Of a stretch of DNA of 64,000 nt, positions 1-12,141 are shown in pieces. The notes below the pieces were generated by a model. It searched no databases, had not been told where the DNA came from, and worked only from the letters and a program-made list of their open reading frames with translations. This stretch comes from Blakeslea trispora. Its lineage: Eukaryota > Mucoromycota > Mucoromycetes > Mucorales > Choanephoraceae. Location of the stretch: contig JAIWNE010000056.1 of NCBI GenBank assembly GCA_025331445.1, positions 62,001 to 126,000 on the forward strand. The letters run 5' to 3'. Position numbers and translations under genes: made by a program. Every line of letters begins with the position of its first letter. Position 1 is the first letter of the stretch.

Positions 1-335
1 AAGATTTTGTTGTTGACACACACCAAACACCTGTTGGCCTTCTGGTCACCTTGCATGGTGAATTTAAAGAAGAGGAATCCACACCGCCTCTTTCTTATGA
101 CAGAACATTCCTTCTCCGACCTGCCACTCCTGATTCACCGTAAGTTGGAAGGGAGGGGATTTAGAAAGAGACAAAGTAAACTCATGTTTTTTTTGTTAGT
201 GCAATGGCTGCTGGATGGTCTTGTGTGATTATGAATGACATGTTATGTGTACGCGATTATGTAGGTAATCAAGGATTTCAACCTCAAGCAGTTGTACCTA
301 CCAGTATCTTTGCTTCATTCCAAAACCCTCAATAA
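1..335 (+). CDS. Mex67/NXF-like mRNA export factor, C-terminal part (partial)
   Basis: The 5' end lies outside the window. Two exons are visible (about 1-139 and 200-335) with a GT-AG intron at 140-199. The first exon reads, from base 3, FVVDTHQTPVGLLVTLHGEF followed by SYDRTFLLRPATP. The second continues AMAAGWSCVIMNDMLCVRDY. The SYDRTF.L.P pattern followed by a 'GWSC+I.ND.L.VR' strand is the end of the NTF2-like domain of Mex67/TAP/NXF1, which in known proteins pairs with Mtr2/p15 for bulk mRNA export through the nuclear pore. The protein stops about 20 residues after this domain. The C-terminal UBA-like (TAP-C) domain of typical family members is not seen, so this may be a shortened paralogue, or a further exon was missed. 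The gene converges with the kinase gene that ends at 443. Confidence 0.7.
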
Positions 336-442
336 GATACACACACCTCCATACATACATATACACACATACTTTTCAAGCATTACTTTACTCATTTATA
401 GACTATATATATATATATATACAAATACACATATAACATGCA

Positions 443-1419
443 TTACAATAAAGGATCAATAAGATCAATAAAACCAGAGGCATAACTTCCTCCAAACATG
501 GCAAAATGATTCAAATGATGATATGCTTCATAGATAGTCCATCGCTCTTGTCGCTTCTCAGGTGAACTTATCGTCACATTCTGTTGTTCTGCTAATGCAT
601 CATCATAGGCCTCGAAACAAGCCTCTGTAAATCCACCAAACATTCTCATGATACCATGTTCTACTTCGTAATGCCCGTAATAGGAAGCAGGATCAAACAA
701 GACAGGACGACCTGACTCTTTTAGGACGGCCCAGTTGCCACTCCAGAGATCACCATGCAACAGAGAAGCCGAGACAGGACCCAGATCATCGGGACCCAGC
801 CAATGATCCAAACGACGACAGAGAGCCTCGCCTAGGCGATCCAGGTCAGAATCATGTCCCTTGACGCTCTCCAAGAGAGGCATCAGTCTTTGAGTCTTGT
901 AGAATGAATACCAATCTGAAGACCAAGTGTTGTCTAGTTGAGTTGTACCACACCATGAGGTGACATCAAATCCAAATTGAGTATGTGGTTGGGAATGAAG
1001 TTGTGCTAATGCTTGACCTAGTTTGCATTGGGCCTTCTCTGAGGATCGATGGTTGTCCATCAAAAGATAGTCCGTGACAATAAATGCCGGACCTTGCTTG
1101 GCTGTATAAATGGGTCGAGGAACTAAACCAGGTACAATGGCATCCATACGTTCAAGTGCTAAACTCTCAGCAGCAAACCAGTCAGATGCTTTTTTATCTG
1201 CATTTGTCTATATATCAAAATGAGAACAAGGCCCTTTTTTTAATAGAAGAGAGAGGAGGAGGAAATAACCTTGACAAAATAATCTCCTTTATCAGTTGAA
1301 TAACAAGCTGCTTGACTGATACTTCCACCACCCAATGATTTAATAGAGCAAACATCTGTACATAATTTCAGTCGTTTTAATTCAGATGAAATAAAATCGT
1401 TTTTGTCTACACCGTGCAT
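443..1419 (-). CDS. Fructosamine/ketosamine-3-kinase family protein
   Basis: Two exons (1419-1270 and 1207-443) are joined over a 62-nt GT-AG intron and give about 304 residues, close to the usual length of fructosamine-3-kinases (about 309 in human). The N-terminal exon holds the glycine-rich GGGSISQA nucleotide-binding turn and FVK. The second exon holds LLHGDLWSGN, the family's Brenner-type catalytic loop (HGDLWSGN), and DPASYYGHYEVE, the metal-binding DPA segment. Known members phosphorylate protein-bound ketosamines, which leads to deglycation, and act in the cytosol. The start ATG at 1419 is the only one upstream of the nucleotide-binding turn. The donor GTTATT is weak, but the reading frame continues cleanly through TNADKK into the second exon. 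Confidence 0.88.
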
Positions 1420-4400
1420 AGAGATGAAAGAAAAGCAAAGAAACTCTCTTTTTGTTTGTCAAGCACTAATTAAATATAAGCATACGTCATAGTGTGTTAA
1501 GAGTTTGAGGTCTGTTATGATTAAAAAAGAAGTTCTTTGTGTACTTCATTGTCAAGAATGCCTTTCAGATGGACTGAAGATGAAGACGAAGCCTTTAATT
1601 ATCATCAATAAGAAAAGATACTTTGAACAAAATCAAATGTGATAAAATAACAAAAAAGCTAAGGATAATCCTTTCTGCTGATGGATATTTGACAAGAAGT
1701 AAATGAGATGGCTACTAGTAATGATTATTGCTGAGTATTGCTTTTGTTTGTTTCAAAATATTCAGTTGCACCATTAAGCAGAACTAGATACACAATTAAG
1801 GTGACATGAAAAATTATTTGTGGGCAGACTTCAATCATGGCTGCCCCCCCTCAAAGTATTAAGCAAAATACTATCAGCTAAAGTGGCATCATTGTATTCC
1901 GTATCTTTTCTTTGGGAAACAAAAGAATAAATATAGACCAAAACATTAGCAAACACAACAGTGTCTGTTTGTATATAGCTGCATCTTACTCTCAAATACA
2001 TGTCATTCATACACAAGTAAACAATTATGTATTGATAAACCTGATCTAGAGGATCAAAACAAAAGGAAGGGATAGTAACGGATCATAGCAGTAAGAAAAA
2101 AAAAATACTAAAAGAAGTGCTGATATTGCAATTCAAATATGAATTTGCCAGTACCGCCCTTCATTTAGAATACTTTTTGTAGAGTTTATCTCAAAGTCTT
2201 CAAGTAAGGAATAAAGTGCCACTTACTCTAATGATGCGTGGCAAACTCATTCCCCCAACAGTATGTAGTCCTCTTTTTTTTTCTTCAAATATTTGGATTT
2301 TGTTCATTGTTGATACAATTACAAATAGCCCTTTTTGTGCAATTTGTTCCTATAAGCCGTAAATCCGTTCATTGAAAGATTTATGTTTTTTAAAGGCTAT
2401 AAACCCAGTGGAAAAAAAAAAACTCCCTCCTTTTATGTCATTTAGCCAGAAAGTACATCTCTCATCATTGGTTGTTTTAACTGGTTCTTTTACGCTTAGA
2501 GCGAGAGAGGAAGAGATTTCAATTGCTTTGTACATGTTATCGTTCCGCTTATTCGCTTTCCCTTTTCGTCTTTAACTCTTCTAAAGGAAATAAGGGTCTA
2601 AATATTTATCGCATAGCTGTTATTCGCTGTGTTTCACTTTAATATAAATTTTAATAGTGTACTAAAAGAAATTACTGTTTTGTCAAGACACATGTTTGCT
2701 CATCAATTTGAATTTAGTGCTTCTTGGCAAAGGTCGGTAGTTGTTGGAATTGTATCTTGCATAGTGAAACTGTAAACAAAAATGTTGATTTATGATACAC
2801 TAAAGCTTCTTTTTCTAAAAAAAAAAAAAAAGAAAAAGAATAAATCCCCATTAGTCATGTATTTGTAATGATCTTCTTACCACGATGCAAGTTACGAAAT
2901 TCATCGAGTAACCTTTTTAGCCAAATTTATTGGATAATTCCAAAACTATTCATTACAGTCAAAACAAACCAATACTAGAAACTACACAATCACAAGTAGT
3001 GATGGCTAAGTCATACTTTCTATGCTTGGCCATACAATCTTGGATGAGGGCTTACCATGTATGTGCTTCTCATCATCCTCCCGAATTCAGTCCTGTTGAA
3101 GGATGATGGAAAGTGCTGAGGGGACCGAATCAGAGAAAATAAATTTGCGAATACTTGCCTTAAGGAGTTATTCAAGACAGTAAGGACAGATCCTCTTACT
3201 ATACACATGCAAAGCTTTAACCAGCATTAAATCAATAGATTTCTTAGGATCATGACTTGACCACTCGTCGATCTCTCTGCCAACTCTACTTGTGAGCCCC
3301 ATAATGAAGGCTTTCGTCGCTTGCCAAAACCTTGCATAGGCATAATTCTCCTTTTGCTAGTGCCTTGGTTGACTACCTTCCAGAAGTTCTACCCTTTATC
3401 CCCCCCCCCTCCTCACAAAAGCCAACGCCATCCATTGTGTACAGGTATACAGTCCTTTTTTGATGATGCCTGAAGCGGTAGACAACATTTTTTCCTTTCT
3501 TTTGAATTCACTACTCTACCTGTCCGTCCATGTTCTTTTCATAGAATTTTCTCTTGAGCTATTCGCTAGCCTAGCAAGGGTCCTCTTTGAGCTTGACTAC
3601 CCTCCAACACTCAAAGATCCCGCCTTTCTCTTCCTGACCATCTAGGACTACAAATCCTTGACTAGTTTCAATCTCTTTCCCTTCTACCTAATGTTTTGAC
3701 ATCTAGCTTCTTTCCGTCTAGCCAATCCTTTTCTTTTTCTGTCTTCCATCTCAGAAAGGGTCGCTAGACACTCTTTCATTTCAATCTGTCCCGAGCATTT
3801 TATTTTTTTTGTCTAGATAATGTGCTCCAGTTGGAGGGGAAATTCTTTATAATTTTCTGTTCAAACGTAGTGTTTTGTTCAAACAAGGGATTAGAGATCT
3901 ATGGCTTTTTTGATCTTATCCTCAGGAATGATACTCGTTGTAGCACAACATTTTCTTTTGATTGTTATTGTTGATTTCTTTCTCATACTAGTTTGAGTGA
4001 AAGAGCTATATACAATTCACTTGTCTCCTGCTATGAAACATAAACTTACACTTTGAAAAGTAGCTTGGCATGGAACTAGTCCTTTTAAGAGGGGAGAAAT
4101 AAAACATGGAAAGTTTGTGTGCGATATACCTCTGTTTTTGGTTTGTCGCTTTATATTACAAATATATATATATATAGAGTGTAACTGAAGCTAGAATGCG
4201 CGTTCCATATAGATTTTTCTGAATAAGGAGGGGGGGGATAAAAGATCAAGCTATCTTAATTCTATAGAATTCCCAAGGTCTAGATGGGCAGTAAGGTTTA
4301 GCCATTCTATGAAAAGGAGAAGAGTCTTTTCTGCTTCTTCCTTGTGGTCTGAAATCCTCTTGGTTTAATATCCAAAGACACGCTGGTCTTTATTTTTAAT

Positions 4401-7184
4401 TAGTTATTAAGCCCAAAAAAAAAGTGACAACTTCTAAATTCATACATGCACGTTTTACTTTCTTTAGACTGAGCTTACAGTTCTAAGCTTTTACTTTTTT
4501 TTTAGTTGCATGATATGCAAAGCGTGATTGAATAAGGCGTTTTCTATTACAACTTTCTCTTTCTTTTGAACAGATAAACTAATAGATTATTCTTTAGGCA
4601 GCATCAACACCCCCCTTTTTCCATCATAACAACGACTCATTGTTTGCTAGGTAAACAGCAGTAGTCGAAAACGATTGGCTAATGTAATCTGAATGAAAAA
4701 AAAAAAAAATATTCCCGAAGGACCTTGAAAAAAAGAAATTCAAGAATGAGTAGTTTGATCATTTGTATCTACAGTGTAGTATGACTCATTTCAAAAAAAG
4801 AGATGTAGATATAAGAAACCTGTTATGTGAAACTAATCTTAATTGAGATCAAGATATCTTTTAAACAACATGAAACCAACTTTTTGTCGTTTTCTGTAAC
4901 TTCATTCATGTCCTCCTAATCCCTAATTATTGTCTTTATGTTTTCCTCTTTTTCATTTCATAGACCAGTTTATTTGAGCTTTTATTTTGCATCTAGAAAA
5001 TTCAAGTCTGTCGATCAGACGCTAATTGTAATTCAATCACAGCAATTACTAATTTGGAAAATCAAAACCCTTTTGTTGGTTCATTGAATACTTTTCATTA
5101 TTGTTTTTTTCTTTGTGTGTTTGTTAGGGACATAGTTTCTACAGAAAATAAAAAGATCATTCAAAGGAGGGATTTGCTAGAACAGCCATGCCTTTAGGTG
5201 ACCCTTAACTTTTTTTTGAAGGGACAACAAGTTTTAAAGCACAAGAACCAATAATACTCCTTGTAGTGGAATCAGCATGCAGGATTAATGGTAACTGCAT
5301 CGTGTCAAAGTTTTAGCATTTAAGGTTATTTCTTTTTTCCTGCCTATATTGTATCAGATAGACTATCTTATAAACACCGACTTTCGCACGGGTAATGGCT
5401 ACTATCCAGACTAATTGATTGCTTTTTCAGATGGAATAAAAATTTACTGGTTTCAGTAATTAATATAATTGTTAGCTATCTCACTTAATAAAAAAGAAGT
5501 GTCGAAAGTACATTTACTTTGAATAAATAAGAGTATGCGAGTGAATGTAATTTCTCCCTCTTCATCCTGTATATGTGTGTGTGTGTGTCTCTCTTCCTCC
5601 TCCTCTCTTTGGTTCTTGTGGATTCTGCTTTTTTTTTTTTTTTATCATTTACTCTTCTACGCTGACTTTTTCTTTAATAGCTCTCCTTACTGCAGTAACC
5701 GAATAATGACACAAATCACGTTCAAGAAATTTCTATAGGAGTTTATAAATATTTTGGATTTTATACATTTTCATACAACAAAAAAGACGTATTAAGTGTG
5801 AGGTGCACAGACTATTTATTTCTTATTGTTTCAATTCCATATAAATTTATAAATGAAATGTAATGAAGTCATCATTGAAACTTGTTTATTTCATTTTTGT
5901 ATGTTTGTGTGTGTGTTTTTTCTTATGAACGATATTCTAGTCGGAATATGGTTAGAGAGCATTTATGGCTATATTATTCATCTTCACCGATCCAGAACCC
6001 TTAATTCTAATTTTTTTTTTTTTTTTTTTTTTTTACTCAGGAACTCTGTGTAATATGTCACCGAAGTCCTTAATTGTCGGAATTTTAACTGTACTCAATG
6101 TTGAAAATGGGTAATTGTACCACTATTTTTTTTTTTGCTTATAAGAGAGAAAAAAAAAAAAGCAATGAAAGGTGGTAATACATGTTATAGTGAAATGCGC
6201 GCTTTAATCAATTGCCTTATTTATATCAAGAGTGATTGAGCAATTGATTAGTTTCTAGTTCATTTCTTCAACTATAAGGCTGGTTATAGAAAACCAAAGG
6301 TGAGTAAGAAATCAATTTCTAGAAAGGGCCAAATAAAAACAGATGAAAAATTATTCAACGTAACACATGTTAAACGATATCTAATTATATCCTCTACTTG
6401 TGTTTATACTATCTCTTTTTTTTTACTGATTTATCAATTTCTTTATAAAGATATTTTTCAAGATGAAAGAGGTTAATTTTCTATTTCTATACTTCTTTTG
6501 TATGGTCCAATTCCATATAAAGATAAAGTTGATTGGCCTGGCTGAAAAAAGCTCCCTTCTTCCCCCTTTTTTTTTTTCTTTTTCTCTCACATAACTCAAA
6601 TAAGCAAAAACCTACTGTTATTCTATCCGACTTATTGGACCCAATCAGATGGTCACTCATTCATTTCGAGTTACACCACATAGTAGGGAAACTAGAGTAA
6701 GAAAGAGAAAAAGAGAATGATGACAAATGAACATTTTGTAATTCGCTTCTGTACATAGTATGTCATTTAAAACTTAAATAAACTTGAAAATAGAGTCAAA
6801 CACATTCTTTAATGAAATCAAACAACAAATTTACATTCTAAAACTTATTGGGATGACCATAATTAAAAAACACTAAAAAAAAATAAAGTCAGCAAACAAT
6901 TTTTTTTTTTTTCTCTTGGCCCTTGGATTTTCCGTTTATTATTATGTAAGACATACAAGGGATATCTTTTTCTCTTCAAAAAAAAAAAAAGGCATGGTGA
7001 TAAAATGATGGCAATAAAGAGCTTTGAGAATATACATAGAGGGGGGGAAAAATATACATAAAGAAAAAGGTGAAAAATAGTTTCTTGTATTGAAGAAACG
7101 GGGTACATAAAACAAATATAATATAAAGAAGAGAGAACAATCAAGTTGGTATACATACTTTTTTTTTTTTCGAGTCTTTTTGGT
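1420..7184. other. Gene-poor intergenic stretch
   Basis: About 5.8 kb with no intact gene that I can support. It is AT-rich with many poly-A/T runs (for example 6009-6034 and 5630-5643), a short TG microsatellite near 5575-5588 and TA runs near 4160-4175. The only coding-like trace is the decayed minus-strand reading frame at about 3000-3720, listed separately. The ORFs here are low-complexity Phe/Lys/Ser-rich reads of homopolymer tracts. Confidence 0.6.
3000..3720 (-). pseudogene. Decayed coding sequence of unrecognised (probably repeat-derived) family
   Basis: On the minus strand, adjacent frames read like protein but are broken by frameshifts. From about 3350 to 3210 one frame reads ENYAYARFWQATKAFIMG and then DPKKSIDLMLVKALHVYSKR before a stop. 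Downstream, another frame continues with SPQHFPSSFNRTEFGRMMRS and a short tail ending near 3020. Base composition is less AT-rich than the surroundings, which also suggests former coding sequence. No catalytic motif is visible. A dispersed or transposon-derived gene is the likeliest origin, but I cannot name the family. Confidence 0.35.
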
Positions 7185-8395
7185 TTAGGCTTGATCTTCT
7201 TTGCTTCTTGAAAGCTCTAGTTCGAGCTCAAGCTTTCTGACTAAAAGAGCATCACGGTCAAGTTCGATTTTAGCCAGCTCAATGGCATATTCCATTTTAT
7301 ATTGCTCATGCTTTGATTTTACTGCTTCAAATTCTGCTTGTTTAGCAGCATAAGAAGCTTGTTTAGCAGCATAACGAGCAATTTTGACATTTGTGTTTGG
7401 CTCTTCATGATTCTTTTTCTGTTCTATAAATAAAACTTGGTCGTCATTATGTGCAACTGGAGCCAGGTCGACTGAAGATACACGGGGCAGTGTCCTATAC
7501 ATCCTATGGTTAAATACTTTTTCTTTCAACAACAAAAAAGGGATATTCATACCATGACCCTCGTCGTATTAAATGTGGAGGAATAGACAATCTTCTAAGT
7601 TTGTCATCTATGTTTGTTTCTTGAGATAAGTCACCCTCGGGTCGAGGCAACATGGTGGGTGGTGTCTGAGTTGGACTTTGTTGATGATGATAATGATGTG
7701 AATGTGGATGATGATTTAGCTTATGGCTGTAATTAGCTAAATTGGGTGAATAAGGGACTGAAGAAGACGGTGTAGGAATAGAATTGGTTGGTATAGTAGG
7801 TGATGTTGAAATGGGTGGAAGATAAGCAATTGAGTCATGACTGTTGTTTCTTGATCCTCCTTTAGCTCCTGTTCGTTCTCCTATGCCTCCTGCCCCAAAC
7901 AGATGCTTGCATTCTTTATAGAATTTGCTAATTTCCTTGACTTTGTCTATAAGACAAGTGTTATTTGAAGATCGTGATGTGATGTCTAGTAAATTTTTTT
8001 TTATTATTATTACTATTACCATAGACAAGGATATCGTCTTTTGTATTGAGCTGAGATCGCAACTGCTCGGCTTCTTTGAAACCTTTCTCAAGTGACATTA
8101 ATTTCGATCTTACGGAAATAGCCATATATTCATCGCCATCAAATAGCTTTTTCGCTACTTCACGACATGCTTGTGCTTTATTTCGTGCTAGCTTTCCTTC
8201 ATTTTCGGGTAAAGTCAGCCAATGAAGGATCTTTCGAACTTCTTCGTCAGACCAATACTTGTAGTTGCGAGGTTTTTTCGAAGTGTGGTGGTGTTCCTGA
8301 AGTGATTCCGAAGAGTGAGTCGAGTTGGGTGCTTCTGGAATAAACTTGACGTCGCGAGGTGGTGTTGTATCTCTAATTGACATTTCTTGACGCAA
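7185..8395 (-). CDS. SANT/Myb-like DNA-binding domain protein
   Basis: Three exons (8395-8020, 7946-7553, 7503-7185) with GT-AG introns of 73 and 48 nt give about 362 residues. The first exon carries KYWSDEEVRKILHWLT, then a run of Arg/Lys/Ala-rich helices and AISVRSKLMSLEKGFKEA. This is the tryptophan-anchored helical layout of fungal SANT/Myb-like (trihelix-type) DNA-binding domains. The second exon is a low-complexity linker rich in Ser, Thr, Pro and His (HHPHSHHYHH). The third ends in a long charged helix (AAKQASYAAKQAEFEAVKSK onward), likely a coiled coil. A nuclear regulator is likely, with unknown targets. The start could instead be the second ATG, 12 bases downstream. Some transposon-derived proteins also pair SANT-like domains with coiled coils, so domestication is possible. 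Confidence 0.72.
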
Positions 8396-9590
8396 GAAAA
8401 AAAAAAAGTATGTAAAAAAGTAAATAAAAGAGGAAAAAAAAAGAAAAGAAAAAAAGATTGAAAAAGAAACAAAAATCGAATTGTATTTATATAAATATAT
8501 TTTACAAAAAAAAAAAAAAGGGTATGTGTGTGTGTGTGTTTTTTAAAAATAAATTTTAAAGCTTACACAGCGGATAAGATTAAACAGCAGAAGCCTTTCT
8601 TATAGGCCCAAAAGGAGAAATACACATAACTAGAAAAGGGCTATTTATACCCCCCCTTCCTCTCCCCGCCCCCTATTCCTTAAATGCCATGATTTTTATC
8701 GGAACTCCAAACTTTTTTTTTTTTTTGTCAGTTTACTTTTAGGCATCTTTCTGTGTTTTCCTGTAATCGGGTAGGACCGAACATGATAATGAAAACACTG
8801 TGAAATAGAATACAAGAAGGATAGAAGCATAGAAGCAGGAAAAGAAGAAAAAAAAGCAAAAAGTAAGCCATTGATTTGTAAGTTCAATTTGGTTACTAAA
8901 TGACTAACAAATAGAGTGTAGAACCAAAAATACCGTTTGAAATTCATCATCTGATGCTATTTTTTTTTTGTTCTTTCTGGTTTATATAGCCTTCGTTTTC
9001 ACAAACTATACAAGTAATTTGATTACCAATCCAATTTCGTTCATTCTGTGTTTTCCATTTGCCCTAATTCCCGTTCTCTTTTTTTTTTTTTGTAAATGAA
9101 AGCTTTAAAAAAAAAAACGAATAGTTTGTGCGCTTGTTGTTGAAAAAAAGAAATAATAGAAAGAAGCAGCAAATACGACTTGTGGGAGCACACTTAACCG
9201 TCATGAACCATTTTATTTTTAATTCACAACGAAACAAAAACGAAAAGGGCCTTGTCAAACTCAAGACACGCTCTTTTTTTCTTCTTTGCTCCTTAAAAAA
9301 AAAAACCTAAATTGACGTTGTAAAGGAGAAAAAAATAAGAGATTTCATTAGACTTCTTTCAAGCTAGGTTTTTGTAAGCAATCTATGCTCAAGAAGGTAG
9401 TCATTGCTTCCAATTTGGGTCTTGAAAGAAAAAATGGAACTGTAAGGCTGAAAAGAACCTTACCTTATTCCCCTAAATTTCAAAGGTGATGTATATAGTG
9501 TTATCAGATTCAAATGTACAGAAATATCAATTTGTTTCAATCTAAACATGTTTTGCTGATCACCTACAAACTATAAGGAGTATGACAACG
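8396..9590. other. Intergenic stretch with long A/T homopolymers
   Basis: No gene is supported. It holds A-tracts of 10-13 nt, a short TG microsatellite near 8525-8540 and pyrimidine-rich segments. The region upstream of 8395 presumably includes the promoter of the SANT/Myb-like gene. Confidence 0.5.
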
Positions 9591-10200
9591 TTATTGTTGC
9601 CGTGTTAATGGCGGAAGTCTTTGAAAGATAGATGGTCTTTTGTCGTTGTGATTTGCTTGATAAGTGAATACATGGTGAATGTTCTTGGCAGCATTGACAT
9701 TGCGATTCCATGCTGTACTACAAGGTTTACAACTTGAGGATCGTATGAACTTCTCGCAATGCATTTCTGTCAACTATTTTTTAATGTCCTTGTCTGTCAC
9801 TTGTTGCAAATTTTGACTTGAGCATAATAATCAGAAATTACACTAATGAGTTTGGATTTTTTGTCTTAGCAAACATCAACAAGATTGTTCATTATTGGAT
9901 GTTTTCAATGATGGCAGCTCACTGATAAACTTGAAACCTTTCTGGTTTTCTTTTTGATGTGATTTTTGTTTTGAAGCATTATGATAATCACACAGGGCTG
10001 TGATATTCATTTAGCGATATTTTTCGTATTCTTTGCGTATGACCATGCTCATTTGAGTTAGGAGTCAACAGTCCATATGAGTGCACCATTTTCAATATCA
10101 TCCTTCAAGTCCGCAGGTGTCAGTTCGACATAGTGTTCATTCGACTTTCTTTTCTGGAAGGTAAACTGAACAAAGTATCCATTAGTTTGGATAAGATTCG
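9591..10200 (-). pseudogene. Fanzor/TnpB-like element, decayed C-terminal part
   Basis: Reading the minus strand from 10200 down, one frame gives NGYFVQFTFQKRKSNEHYVE, then LTPADLKDDIENGALIWTVD and a stop. A shifted frame then continues NSNEHGHTQRIRKISLNEYH. Further down, the frame ending at 9591 gives CKPCSTAWNRNVNAAKNIHH. The last segment matches the C-terminal zinc-ribbon/RuvC-III signature 'C..C...WNRDVNAA.NI' typical of TnpB/Fanzor nucleases. The 'W.VDPN..E' style segment fits the RuvC-I strand. Several stops and frameshifts make it non-functional. The more upstream minus-strand sequence to about 10900 may be the eroded N-terminal half. Family assignment rests on motif recognition only. 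Confidence 0.45.
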
Positions 10201-11579
10201 TATCATGAAAAGGAAATCAGCTTTATATTGGTGAAAACAAGGATACAGTTATCACATACTAGAATTTTTTTTTTTTTGCCCGTAGACAACTTGTCTTGCG
10301 AATAGATTTCTATCTTGCCAAAATAAAAAAAAAAAAAAAAAGAAAAGCGATTATAGACTTTAGTAAAATCATTACTGAACTTTTTTTCTATTCCAATATA
10401 GAGGCTCATGATCGGGGGAATCAAACCGCGTTCAATGTCAGCGCAATCTTTGAGCCTAAGGGCTCTATTGGATTTATTGTCTGTAACAAAAGAAGGCAAA
10501 GGAGAAGAGGAATCTAATCTCTAATTAAAAAAAAACATGCTGGCTAATGACTTTCTTTGTCATACTGTTAAACAATTACTGCAGTGAACTTCCCAATTGT
10601 TTTCTGACAACAGTTTCAAGCAGAAGCGAAGTGTGCTTTACTCATAATTGACGACTACATTATTTCTGACCAATGTTTCATATTGCTTTGCTATGAATGA
10701 CACAATTTTCTAAAAAACCTTTAATCTTGCAATCTCTTGACCGAAGCTGAGTTTTTACTCGAAATCCCTTGAAGTGATCTTTGATGTCTTGTGAGGCATT
10801 CTTGATCCCAAGGCATCAGAATGTGTCTTTTAGAAATGATCTGGTGTATGGTGTGATGTCCAACATGTCTAGCTACAAACCAGGTAGAGATTAGGCTTGA
10901 TCAAGTAGTCGATTTAGACAGGTTTGATCACATAAGAGTAACAGTAATCGAGCAACCTAGTGTCAGTCAGTAGAATGCTTATTGAATGTAAGCACAATTT
11001 ACTGAATTGATTGAACTCTTATTCATTCAACAAAACTAAGTGATCAAGAAATGCATCTTTAGCGAGCAAAAAGAAAAAAGTTAAAAAAAAGAAAAGTAAG
11101 ATTTTATAACAAGTATTTATTTATTGGATTTATAACAACATAATGTTAGAAGTCTATTAGCCAGTTTATTACAACTGTTTCCAAGGGTAACCAATCGTGG
11201 AGGTTGACTTCAATCTACCCTCTTCCCTAGCTCACGGTGCGAGATACCGCCTGAGTGACCTCGTAAGGTAAAACAGGGGAAGACCATACCAACGTCCTAC
11301 TGAGTATCCCTAGGGGTTAACGACAAGCAATGAGAGCAAAGAGTAACCAATACCCTCAAAGTGTCGCAAATGTCGACTATTATAAAGGAAAAAGAGTGTC
11401 CTATTTCGTATGAAGAAAACATAACTTGTATGCTAGGGGTACCTCCCCGCTCTTCATCTTCCATAAACACTCCCCGAATTGCTTCTAATATCCACGTCGG
11501 AAACCTGCCGAGTAAAGAACCATAGCTCAAAGAACCACAGCTCTCACTGGACTAGGGTAGCCAGCATACATCCAGGCAT

Positions 11580-11637
11580 CACCTTCTCTCTCTCTCCCTC
11601 TCTCTAACGAAAAAGAAAGAAAGAAAGAAAGAAAAAA
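11580..11637. repeat. CT/GAAA microsatellite cluster
   Basis: A (CT)n-rich run is followed by (GAAA)5-type repeats. This is a simple sequence repeat. Confidence 0.8.
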
Positions 11638-12103
11638 AGTGAAGCTGTCACATCCTGAGTGAGAGTATCCTCCCCTTTAACTCCAACTCCTAGCTCTCTT
11701 ATTCTCTACTGCTCCCTCACTGAAGGGGGACTAAAAAGCAAAAGAATAGTCATGCGAGAAGGGAGAAAGAGATCAGCAAAAGAGAAAGTCCAACACTGCT
11801 ACGAAATCAGGAGGGCACCCTTTCAAACATAACAGCAGCCAACGCGTCTATCGAAAAGATGTCATTCACGCCGGTCTCTCTTGCAACTGTGCATTACTGA
11901 AGAAACAGTAACGAGCTGCCTCAGTCTGTGCGATAGCAAGAATCACCTTGCCCTTGAAGAGAAAAAAAGAGAAAAAAAATAGGGCGAATTTTTTTTTTTC
12001 CTCTATATGAAAATTGCCTTCTCCTCCCTATTTTCTCAAAACCAATCATAATGATAAGCACAATGATGACGTAGCACATCACTCAACATGTATTGTTGGC
12101 TTC

Positions 12104-12141
12104 TTTCTTTCTTTCTTTCTTTCTCTCTCTCTCTCTTTCTT
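12104..12141. repeat. CTTT/CT microsatellite
   Basis: (CTTT)n passes into (CT)n and back. This is a simple sequence repeat, mirrored by a small GAAA tract at about 12534-12552. Confidence 0.8.
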
